Source: Scedosporium boydii
Lineage: Eukaryota > Ascomycota > Sordariomycetes > Microascales > Microascaceae
Direction: 5' to 3'
Assembly: GCA_002221725.1 (NCBI GenBank)
Contig: NJFT01000012.1
Location: 124,001 to 188,000 of the forward strand
DNA: 64,000 nt
Each line of letters begins with the position of its first letter. The stretch's first letter is position 1. Positions 47,397-57,458 of the stretch are shown one piece after another. The position numbers and the translations under genes are program-made. A model generated the notes under the pieces. The model was not told the origin of the DNA and ran no database searches. It saw nothing but the letters and a program-made list of their open reading frames with translations.

Positions 47397-48273
47397 CTCG
47401 CTTTCACTGAAGTATGCTAAGAGTGCGAATATAAAAGCACTTGTGGAGGAGAAACGTAGTTGAGGAAGTGCAGATTTGCGTTAATACAGGAAGAAAAGAG
47501 TCGCGGTTCGATGTATGGTCAGCCTTGCCTCCCACAATATGCACAGGGATCACTACGAAGTATACTTGTACTATGAAAATCTTTGCATTATGTAATCAAA
47601 GCTACCATGAGATGGGATGGAGGACGGTGTGGATAAAATAAAAGTGCCGTTTTAGCACAGTTTTTGACATCATGGGCCAGCGCCCCTTTTCATTTACAAA
47701 AGTCGTCAACTTACACAGGTACACTTCTCACCCCCAAAAGCAATCCGGGTGAGCGAAGCGGTAGTTCCCTCTAGGGCCGAATCGGTCGGCATGGCAGAGT
47801 AGTTAGCTAAACGGGCCGCCCCTCCCGGGATTTGCTTTACCCGTCATCCAACCGCCGTTACCTGGGTGTAGGCTCAAGTGTGTTGCGATTTTCACCCTTG
47901 ATGCTGTATCATACAAACTTTTAGAAGTGCCCAGTCAAAGACACGAAACACTTGACGGCATCTGATCTGTCAGATGTAAGATGAAATGCGTATCTTTATT
48001 GCGGCGTTAGTTGGTTATGGAAGACGGTGGCCATGATGTGAAAGTGAAAATGAATTGGGGCGATGTAAAAATTTCGTGACACGGTTTTCTAAGACAAGAT
48101 ATAGGATAAACAAAAGGCTAGCCGCGAAGCTGGTCCCAATGGCTGCTTATTTCCCGCCCCAAGCTTTTGGCATGGGGGACACATCGTTTTTCTCCAAACC
48201 CAATTATCTATATGATGTACACGACGATACATTCGAACGCCATCGCGGGAATAATACCTTGTGGCGCCCAGCT
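47397..48273. other. Intergenic region between PRP45 and the p24 gene
   Basis: About 875 bases upstream of PRP45. The segment 47757-47860 has GC-rich partial inverted repeats (agcgaagcggtagttccctc, ggcatggcagagtagttagc, cgggccgcccctcccggg) that briefly look tRNA-like but lack a T-arm. No gene assigned. Confidence 0.5.
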
Positions 48274-49142
48274 TTATACATATCCCTTCCTCGCCCCCTA
48301 CTGCTAGTTAGCATCCAACGCCTCGCCTTACGAGACCATCGGTTATAAGAGGCACTGACCTGGAAGAAGAACCTGACAATGAAAACCTGCAGGGCTCCCA
48401 TGCAGACAATCAGGCAACACTGAACCAAACTGAAGTTTACAATCCTCTGCTCGGTACTGCGTACGGTACTGAAGTTTCGGTTCTCGCGGGTACGGAAGTA
48501 TTTCTGGTTTCGAGAGATGGTAGAGAGCTGGCTAGAAATTTTGTAAACAGACTCCTCCAGGAGTGAGGTGTGTTCAGGCGACGTCCCTTGCTTCGAGGGA
48601 AGTTCGGCTCTCGCTTCATTTTCGACCTAGAACGCACGCGACCAATCGTCAGCAAGGAGAGTCGAATTATGGTCACTGGGCCTGCGCATGCCCAGTCTTC
48701 CCGAAGACGTACCGAAATTTCGAAGTCGACGAATTTGTCGGCGAAAGTGCTCATCTCATTGCTAAAGCAGAACTCGTAGTCTCCCGGGTAGTTGGCTGTG
48801 AAGACAAAGTCTCCCTGACGTTCCTTCTCTCCGCTGAGTATCACTTTCCCACCCGGCCCGGTGACGATGTAGTCAACGTCGAAAGATCCGCCAGATTGAA
48901 CCTGTCAAGATAAATCAAATTAGTACGTGTATTCATATCCGCGCAGAGTGCCGTGGGTGCAGAAAACGATGGGATAGAGGGTTGCGCACCGCAAAATAGA
49001 AGGCGATCTTTTCAGCCTCCTTCTTGGTTACCGCGTAGAAGCATGCCTTCTCGCTCGACCCAAGCTTATATGTTAAAGCTGTCGCAGCAGCTTCGGACAC
49101 GAGCAGTGACAGCAGGCTGCAAACCAACAGTGTGAACTTCAT
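48274..49142 (-). CDS. p24/EMP24 family cargo receptor (TMED/Erp-type)
   Basis: Type I membrane protein of COPII/COPI vesicles, cycling between ER and Golgi to sort cargo such as GPI proteins. First exon 49142-48990: signal peptide MKFTLLVCSLLSLLVSEAAA, then LTYKLGSSEKACFYAVTKKE and KIAFYFA. The GOLD domain continues VQSGGSFDVDYIVTGPGGKV, ILSGEKERQGDFVFTANYPG and YEFCFSNEMSTFADKFVDFE, with the two conserved Cys. A coiled-coil neck (SLLEESVYKISSQLSTISRN, QKYFRTRENRNFSTVRSTEQ), a membrane helix (VQCCLIVCMGALQVFIVRFF) and a short cytosolic tail FFQGARKGYV follow, the last seven residues on a separate exon. About 220 residues. Which Erp paralogue is not resolved. Divergent from the PhoD-like gene. 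Confidence 0.94.
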
Positions 49143-49848
49143 TATGCCGTGGGATTGGAGCTCCAGATCATGGGCAAACTTGGAGGCAGGAAAGTGGTGA
49201 TGGTGTCGTGTAGTTTTTGGAGACAAGGGAACCCAATTTCCCAGGGGCCACGTTAAGTTTCGTCCAACACCTCCGGCCAAACAGGACACTGTACGCATAC
49301 AGTGTCTGTGGGCTCAAGCTATGACATTAGCTCATTGTCTGACTCAGCCAGCGACCAGCAATTTGAACATCAAATTGTTCAAATTGTTTGAATTGAACTA
49401 CGAAGTACTTCGTACCGTACCTGTGTACTCCGTACAAAGGTACCAAGGTACATCAATACACTTAAACTCGTGTTCAGTCAATTGGTGTCCCTGTCACTGT
49501 ATCAAATTACATCATTCTCCAATCCACGCGTCTTGGTCCAGTCACGTCACGCCCAACCATGATCCAACATTCCGAACTCAAAAACCAACACTTTACCAGC
49601 TATCTGGCGCGAGGGAGTCGACAACCTCTTGATGTGGTGTTAGACCTTCCTGACAGATAAAAGAGCACATCATCCTCGAAGATGCCACAGAACGCCCGTT
49701 GCGATCTCTCCGTCTTTTGATTCATTTACCTCTCCCCGTGGGCCAGACCCGGATGACAGACCGAATTGCTTCGTATCTTAGCAGCTATTGAGTTTTCCAA
49801 TCACAAGTCTATCTTCACCGTGAATATTGGCCTCTTCGCATCCCCACG
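49143..49848. other. Divergent promoter region of the p24 and PhoD-like genes
   Basis: About 700 bases. Between 49399 and 49450 it is dense in gtac-containing palindromes: tacgaagtacttcgtaccgt, then gtacaaaggtaccaaggtac. The 14-mer GTACAAAGGTACCA at 49432 is shared with 37070. These look like dispersed promoter motifs. Confidence 0.55.
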
Positions 49849-51949
49849 ATGTCTTTGCAAGTGGCAATAGCGGGGGCGACCTCGACCGCCTTGAGAATAT
49901 TATCTTGTCTATTTCTTCGATGGGTATGACCACGGTTTCTCTCCCCGTCTTCATATCCCCCACTAACAGATTATCTGAGCTTTAGTTTCCTGGCCCGGTA
50001 AGAATTACCTTCAACCCATCCACCAATCCGTAGTGGTCGAGCGCGTTCTGACAGGGTTTGGCCGTCAAGGGCGCTGTTCCGGTGACAATCTTTACGTTGT
50101 TCGCTCTCTATGTTCCCACATTCATCAGCACCTACTCCTCAGAGCTCCAGTATGAGATTGTGGAAGATGAGATCGATATTTTGGTCAAGACATCTGCATC
50201 GTCTCCTGAAGAAGAAGAAGATGATGATGATATCACGGCAGCGTCAAACGAAGCAGAACCTACAATTGAAGAAATTGACGTCCAGGAAACAGTTGTCGCA
50301 CGCCAGAGATCAAGCCAGCCATTCCGCACGCTGCTGATGGGCATACCAAGCCCGACGAGTACATCTCTATCTCTAGCAACGTTCCTCATCAATCTCGGCC
50401 TAGTTCTCATGAGCGCCGATTTCCTCCTCAGTTCGCGTCTATATTACCCCAGCAATGATCTCTCGTTTGTCCGGTTAGGGTATGTTTCGTACAACGAAGC
50501 CAACTTTTTGATACGCGAACCCGACGAGGCAAAATTGCCTGTTGCGCTTGACATCCGTATAAAGGATCCCCGGGCCCCCTTTGATAACACTCGCTGGACA
50601 AGGGGGGGTAATGTCCTGCGGATCACCAACGATACAGACTATACGGTTCCTCTAACGGTTCCTCTCGGCAATTCTCACCAACGGGTCTATGAGTGGAGGA
50701 CATCCAATAATCACTCCGGGGAATTCCTAGTTCCCCCGCGACCGGGGCAGACCTCGGAGTACCATGGAGGAAATTTTACTTTCCTCGCCACTTCCTGTAT
50801 CCTCCCGCGGTTTCCCTACACTCCGTCTAACCCCCCATTGGCCATCCCCGGCCTCAGATACCTTGCCGAGATCCTGCCGTCCCTTGGTGCCCAGTTCATG
50901 CTTTTCATGGGCGATTTCATATATATTGACGTGCCTCTGAGGTTTGGTAAGACAAAGGAGGACTATCTTCAAAAGTACAGACAGGTTTATGCCTCGCCAG
51001 ATTGGTATCCAGTCTCACAGAATTTAAGTTGGATTCACGTCCTTGATGATCACGAAATAGAAAATGACTGGTCCGCAAACACAACGGGCATTTACCACAC
51101 GGCATTTGAGCCCTGGCAGATCTATAACAACGCCGTGAATCCACCCCGAGCGAAGATATCCGGCTCAGGCCCAACCCGAGAAAGCGCGACGTGGTTCGAG
51201 TTTACGCAAGGTCCCGCATCATTCTTTTTGCTTGACACGAGGAGTTACCGCTCAAGCAACGACGCGCCTGCCACTAGCACGGAGAAGACAATGCTTGGTC
51301 AGGAACAACTCGATGACTTCCTCTCCTGGCTCAGGCGCCCCGAACCCAGGGGCGTTAAATGGAAGATTATTGCTTCATCAGTTCCGTTCACAAAGAATTG
51401 GCCAGTCAATAACAAAGATACCTGGGGAGGTTTCCTCTCGGAACGATCTGTCATCCTCGAGGCCATGTGGGACGCTGGCACCCGTGGTATGGGAGTCGTA
51501 ATTGTGTCGGGGGATCGTCACGAGTTTGCAGCCACCAAATTCCCCCCTCCCCCAGACTCGAAGTGGTCGGATTCGGTAGCCCCTTATGAGTTTTCGGCTA
51601 GCCCCCTCAACCAGTTCGCATTCCCTCTTCCTACCTACAAGCAAACCGACGAGGAAGATGTCATGCTAGAGTAGGTCTCAACATCTCACCTGTTATTATT
51701 TTCCGCAATACAATGCCAGCGCTGGCTAATTAATTTCCCGATAGGTACATTAACAGGGGATCCTCCAAGTTTGGATCTCTAACGATGTCAAACGTTGCAG
51801 CGGAGGAGGATCAGGCTAGTCTCCATTATCGCTTGTTCATCGATGGCCAGGAAAGGTGGAATATTACTGTGAAAACTCCACCAACACCGAGGAACAACGA
51901 AAAGAATGCCGGCTCATTCTGGGATTTCTTAAAGGGTTATGGGGCCTAG
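49849..51949 (+). CDS. PhoD-like metallophosphatase, membrane-anchored
   Basis: Member of the PhoD/alkaline phosphatase D-like calcineurin-type phosphoesterases; fungal substrates are poorly known. Start at 49849 (MSLQVAIAGATSTALRIL), a tiny second exon (FPGP), then the long exon: membrane segment VTIFTLFALYVPTFISTYSS, acidic loop, second hydrophobic segment ATFLINLGLVLMSADFLL. The phosphatase domain has TFLATSCILPRF, FMLFMGDFIYIDVPLRFG (metal-binding GDFIY), WIHVLDDHEIENDWSANT (DDHE), FFLLDTRSYRSSN, KWKIIASSVPFTKNW, DTWGGFLSERSVIL and VIVSGDRHEFAATKF (SGDRH), then YEFSASPLNQFAFPLPTYKQ. A last exon gives YINRGSSKFGSLTMSN and the end FWDFLKGYGA. About 630 residues. Active-site motifs look complete. 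Probably an endomembrane or vacuolar protein (inference). Confidence 0.9.
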
Positions 51950-54258
51950 TGATATTATAGCAGAATGTTTGCAGGTTTCCGTTGGAAGGGGGTGGGGATT
52001 GGTTCTATCTAACATTTTTTTTACCTTGATGTCTAGTCCTTGACGGCAGTGAGTATTCATTCAACTATGAGTGGGGAGCCCAGTTACACCTTCAAGCAAG
52101 ATGACTTTAGATAAGCCTCACTTTCACGTCTTCATCCACGCTCATAGACATTGGGGCGGCTGCCGTTAATCGTTAATCGATATCACCATGTGTTGAGGCC
52201 CCATCGAGGATCAGAAGAACCGATTGAACAGATTGAACAGAGGAGTCACCAACGGCAAAGCCGCCTCAGAGATGGCGTACAATTATTGACTCTATAGACG
52301 ATGCAGTGACGATACGAGCTAGAGACTTAAGGAAGACAGCCACCCGTACCAACTAACAGGACGATCTAACAGCCCTCCAGAGCGATGAGCAGCCCTTTTA
52401 AGGGAAACGAGAAAAACGGCTAGCTCGCGGAAGCGGGAGAAAAGGTAGCCAGTCTGCCGCTTGGCGGGGTACGGATGGAGGCGGGGAGGTTTGTGGTGCG
52501 TGAGCTCCCAGGTCCAGTTTCATATGGCCTATTACTTGCATGATGCGGGATGGTTGGCGTGGCCCCGACTTACATGCGAGGATCGAAAAAAAAACCAATG
52601 CCATCAATGCATTAAACCAGTCACATGGCTATGAAGTCCGGCTTCCTTTCCTGCGCGAGCCGTGCCATTGGTCTTGTTGTCCATGTCAAGAGGGTCCGGC
52701 ACCGCGTGTTCTTCCGGACGACGGCGGTGAGGTGCTCAGTCAGGGCCACACCGGCGGCCTCATGACTCCCCAAGCCTCTAGCTCCGAGCCCACCTTGTTT
52801 GCCGGCGTAGAACTTCTACCTAGGGTTCGATCGGGTTTCAGAAAACAAGGGCTCCTCTCCCTAGATCCACGCCGCTATGTCTGCTGCGATTGCGGCGCGT
52901 ATCCGACGAGTGTGGTTTGCAGCGCCATCTCCAGGACACTCCAAGACCGAACACTGTACCGGGTACGCTTGTGGCAGTGGCAGCCGTGGATTTCCCACTG
53001 ACGACTTCGTCTTGGCCCTTCTCAATTCTGCGGGATGATTAGGAAGCTCGGGATATCGTTACCGCGATGTATTTCCACAAATGGCTCGGGATCAACATGA
53101 ACGAAAGTTCTGGGCAGAGTTTGGCGCAACCAAGGTCTTTCTTGCCATGCAGACGCGTAACTTCGGGCCCTTCCGACAGTTCAAAGCTGTTTCTGTGATG
53201 GTCTAGAGAGCATTTCCATGTGCTTTGGAAGACGCAAAAGAGCGCGAATATTAGAATGGAGTTAGTCAAGCATATCGCTCGGAAGATGCCACTCGTAAGT
53301 TAACTGCATCTCTTACCCCTCTGATCTCGGGGAAATTAGGAATGGGATCGTTGCTGTTGATACCGTTAAGGGCTAAAGGGAAAGGGAAAGGGCAAAAAAA
53401 GAAACCAGTTTCTGCATGTGGGCGAAGAGTTGATGCATCGAGTCTTCGAGGTCTGAGGTGTTAGTTTATGTCGGCGAAAAGCCACGGACTATCAAGCTCG
53501 CATTAATCCGGAATATTTTGCGGGAGTTTTCTCTCGCAATAACTGTGTCGGTTCTATTCGTCGGAGGCTCCATCAATTGATCAAATGGCTTGCAGTTCGT
53601 GGTTCAGCAAATCCTGTCTTGGATTTGAATGCTCGTTTCATTATTCAACAGGTGCGCCTAGCCGAACATGTTCTAACTTCGTACGTTAGCGCATCGGGAA
53701 ATATGGAATTCAAGGACGAGAAGAGGATGTGGAATAAACTGCCTCAACCCAGACAGGAGAGTCCATTTCGTGATACAAAGGTGTAGTGTGCCGATGAGTG
53801 AAGGCATAGATCACTCGAGGATAGATTCAAGTATCGGCGATGGCTCAGCGTCGTCGACCGTGTTTCGTTTCGCTCGTAAACTCCCTCGTTCTGCGTCGCG
53901 AAATCCAGGTGTCATTGAATTCTTAACTTCTCGATGAAGGCTATTAACGGATACTCCCTTTGGGGCCCCGTTTACCAATAACATCATGCCACCCGATTGG
54001 AGACGACGTCCTTGCCGAGGTCCTGCATAATCAGATGTGCTTCCGAGATCGTTGTCCTTAAGATGAGGTGAGGTTCTCGCGAGTTCTTTGCACTTTTGAA
54101 TGTTTGTCTATTGATGATTCCCGGACGCCTTAGATCTGGTTGAGCAATAGTTTAAAGCAAGCCACTTTAGCTTCATCCGCCGAACCCGTCCTCGCACCTG
54201 TACTCGCACCTGCACTCGCACCTGTATTTATACCCCGTGAGCGTGCAGCAATTTCGAC
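51950..54258. other. Gene-poor 2.3 kb between the PhoD-like and dioxygenase genes
   Basis: The longest stretch without a recognised gene. A plus-strand ORF at 52540-53001 (153 codons, Cys/Pro/Arg-rich, ending LWQWQPWISH) and a minus-strand ORF at 53039-53269 show no domain, signal or splice logic I can support. TACTTCGTA-like acttcgtac lies at 53676. A 12-base unit, ctcgcacctgta/ca, is repeated three times at 54191-54226, just upstream of the dioxygenase start. It may contain a decayed or lineage-specific gene or a non-coding RNA. Confidence 0.5.
54191..54226 (+). repeat. Three-copy 12-bp tandem repeat upstream of the dioxygenase gene
   Basis: Units ctcgcacctgta, ctcgcacctgca, ctcgcacctgta in direct succession, ending 32 bases before the start codon at 54259, so probably in its 5' UTR or core promoter. 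Confidence 0.85.
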
Positions 54259-56298
54259 ATGGCCTCGCCTTTGAGAACTCTACGCGTCGCAGGAGGGTAA
54301 TGATAATTTCCCAATTGCTTTCATCGCAGAAACCATCGACTATTGGCTAATGTGCAATTTTTACAGCTTGAGACGAAGTTTGGTGCATCGGCCTCTGCGC
54401 ACCATCTCTACCGCGTCCGGTCCCCGCAAGGTTGCCATCTCAGGCTCGGGCATTGAGATCACATCGGGATCATCTCCCGAACCTAAGAGGGTTACCCTGT
54501 AAGAGAGAAGCGGTCTCTACATGTTAATGCTCCAATGAGTCCCTGAGCTGACCAAACGGCTTCCATGTTCCATGTTGGCAGCCCAAGCATCTGGCTCCGG
54601 TTCGTTTTTGCTTTTTATCCTCCCCGCAGCCCGGGGCTCCGGGAACGTCCCCGACGGGACAGGACACGCGCAGGAGCTGAGTTGCTGAATTACTCTCCAG
54701 GGACAACTGCCGTTGTACGTCTTGTATAAACCAAGACACCCGCCAGAGAAATTTCAACACCTTTGATGTCCGTCCGATCCGGTTTCTTTCTCTCTCTCTC
54801 TCTCTCTCCCCCCTTCTTTCTCTCTCTTTCCCGCCAGGGTCTTCGTGATGCTTATTTGTTTGTACAGATCCCCAAAGACATCACCCCGACAGAGCTTGTC
54901 AGCAGCCCGGATGGCCTTAGTGTTAAGTGTAATATCCACCAAGGAACTCGCTTCTTTGCTAGCCGTCCTCGCGTACTAACACTCTCTTGAAGGGTCTGGG
55001 GACGGACATCAAAGCAAATATACCTGGGACTTTCTTGGGTTCTATCTCCGAAATGATCATAGAGCCGAGGAAGATGTCAGGTACGCACTCGAAACGCATC
55101 TCGGGACTTTGTGTCTCCCGAAAATCCGAGCTAACACATGATGCTAGCTACCGTTACTGGGGTGCGGAGATCGCCCAGGACCCTCCTACCGTCGAATACG
55201 CCGAAGTGATGGAAGAGTCTGGAGGCGAAAAGGGTGTAGGAACCCTAACCAAACTCATTGTATGTTCTCCAAGCATTTCATTTAACGTCTATATAAGCAG
55301 AAGCCCTTGGACCAAATACCGAATCTGGGACTAAGCCGGCTTCGATTCCCAGCGCGAGTATGGTTTCGCCTTTGTGGCTAACTGCCCCCACACCCCGGAG
55401 GCGACGGAAAAGCTCCTGGAAAGGATCGCTTTCGTCCGGGTGACGCATTACGGGGGATTTTACGACTTCATCCCGGATCTTGCCCTTGCAGACACCGCAT
55501 ATACTAACCTTGCGCTCCCAGCGCATACAGATACGACATACTTCACTGACCCGGCAGGCCTACAATCCTTCCATCTGTTGTCGCATATTCTCCCATCATC
55601 GGCTTCTGGCAAGGGAGAAGAGCTAGGAGGGCAGTCATTGCTCGTCGATGGGATCCACGCCGCGAATACCCTGAGGAAGGAGGATCCAGGGGCCTTTGAC
55701 ATCCTGACAAAGGTGAGGCTTCCGTGGCATGCTAGCGGGAACCAAGGGATTACCATCGCGCCGGACCGACGATATCCCGTGTTTGAACTGGACGAGGAAA
55801 CCGGCGAGGTCCACCGAGTGCGCTGGAACAATGACGATCGTGGAGTTGTGCCGTTTGATGGAGGAGTGTCTCCTACCGACTGGTACGACGCAGCGAGAAA
55901 GTGGTACTCCGTCCTTACCCGGCCGGACATCGAATACTGGACTCAGTTGCGACCAGGCCAGCCTCTGAGTAGGTGTTCCCAGACCTGCAACATTGACTTG
56001 ACAAATTGAAAGCATTTACTGATCCAAACTAACTTCCAACGTAGTCTTCGATAACTGGAGAGTCCTTCATGGAAGGAGTGCATTTGAGGGAGTGCGAAGA
56101 ATCTGTGGTGGATATAGTACGTGTTTTCTACTCTATATGTCTTCTGCGTGTTTCGCGTTCCCTTCTTTCTCGTTCGGCGCTCTCGATATTGACTACTAAC
56201 CTTTGAAACAACACTCAGTCAACCGGGACGATTTCATCTCGAGGTGGAGAAACACTAATTTCCCTCGGGAGAAAGTCCTAAGCCAGGTGATTGGGTAG
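54259..56298 (+). CDS. Trimethyllysine dioxygenase (carnitine biosynthesis)
   Basis: Fe(II)/2-oxoglutarate dioxygenase that hydroxylates N6-trimethyllysine, the first step to carnitine, in mitochondria. About nine exons. Exon 1 (54259-54296) and the next encode an Arg/Ser-rich presequence (MASPLRTLRVAGGLRRSLVH). Then WLRDNCRCTSCINQDTRQRN, the zinc-binding N-terminal domain; IPKDITPTELVSSPDGLSVK; WSGDGHQSKYTWDFLGFYLR; WGAEIAQDPPTVEYAEVMEE; REYGFAFVANCPHTPEATEK; THYGGFYDFIPDL; the metal HxD in LALPAHTDTTYFTDPAGLQ; LLVDGIHAANTLRKEDPGAF; HASGNQGITIAP; WYDAARKWYSVLTRPDIEYW; FDNWRVLHGRSAFEGVRRIC with the distal His; and GGYINRDDFISRW. About 440 residues. The HTD motif and the GGFYDF segment favour trimethyllysine over butyrobetaine as substrate, but this is inferred. 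Confidence 0.9.
54787..54837 (+). repeat. CT-rich microsatellite/polypyrimidine tract before a 3' splice site
   Basis: A (TC)n run followed by more C/T ends in cccgccag at 54837. A second in-frame acceptor, tttgtacag, ends at 54867. The tract lies in the dioxygenase intron that follows the exon ending NFNTFD. Confidence 0.88.
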
Positions 56299-57458
56299 GG
56301 CGAAGGGCGAGGAAGGCCATCCGTTGTCCTGCTGGACTAACTCTCGCGCTCGTGGGAAGATGGAGTGACCCGATGGACAAAATGCTCCTCAGGCTCAGAC
56401 CTGCATCGACTCGGACCACGTATGAATGACCTCATAGTATACATATGCACAGGAACAATTCGAAAAAATATATCTAAATTGAGGGTGATGGCAACCTGAA
56501 TACATAAAAAAGGTATTGAGATTGATGTTTCCTGCGACACAGTTGCACAGCAACCACCCATGCAGACTAACGGTCCCACAGTTTGGCGTTCCGTTCACGA
56601 ATCCAGCGTTCTCGAGCGGGGCAAAAGGAGACAGTTGAGGGAGCGGAGAGAAGAGAGAGAGGAGAGAGAGGAGAGACGGAGCCTGATCCAGAGGGCTGAG
56701 AAAGACAAAGCAAAAGGGAAAACGGAGCTGAATCCTCCCTCAAGTATCTATCAACCTGTTAAACCTGAAAGATACATCCTTTGCGAGGGTTTGACACCGT
56801 AATGACACGGAAAAGCGGGGTACGACAATGTACCCAATGTACCCATCATCCTGGCGGGACATAGCCTGGCCCTGCCTGTCCAATGTGCTACGTCCAATGT
56901 CCAATGTCCAAAGTTCACCCCCGCCCCCGCCCAGGCAGATTATCACCAAGACGACTTTGGTCCACCTCCTGAGTTCTGACCATTACCTCAGTACTTCGTA
57001 CTTCGTACCACGCCCGAGTGTACTTCGTATTTGTAGACTTCCACGATACTTGGACTGGAGTCTCGCCTTCCCCACGCGACCCCTAACTTCTCCAAACCTC
57101 TCTGAACCTCTCTTAACCACTTCAACAAAGTATTTCCTATCCCCGTGTGCCTCCTACAGCGAAATCGTGTGCCTTATTATCGGCAGCGACGTTACCTCTC
57201 AAGAGCCGCTGACCCTCCCCCAACTCTGCTGCCCTTTCTTTGGAAATCGAGCACCCGTTTTTGATCCATTCCTCCTCACCACAACCCGCCAGCCTTGCCC
57301 CTACTTTAGCAACGAACCCAACGCGCCGGGCACACTTTGGACTTCAGCGTCTACGAAGTAGGCGCCAATTGTCGACTATCCCTTTCACCCAGGGACTGCA
57401 TACTTCGGCCATTCCCATCCCCATCGTATACCGCTCTTTTCGATCGTGACCTTTCCCC
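56299..57458. other. Calcineurin A upstream region
   Basis: About 1.16 kb. It contains a GA-rich purine run at about 56635-56685 (gagcggagagaagagagaga and on), repeats of the heptamer aatgtcc/gtccaat at 56879-56910, a C-rich stretch (cacccccgcccccgcccagg) near 56920, and TACTTCGTA copies at 56992 and 57021, two of them overlapping. Plus-strand ORFs at 56828-57361 and 57240-57449 are probably leader sequence open by chance. Confidence 0.55.

Noticed and set aside
47757..47860. GC-rich inverted repeats resembling D and anticodon arms
   Set aside because: No T-loop consensus and the acceptor ends do not pair.
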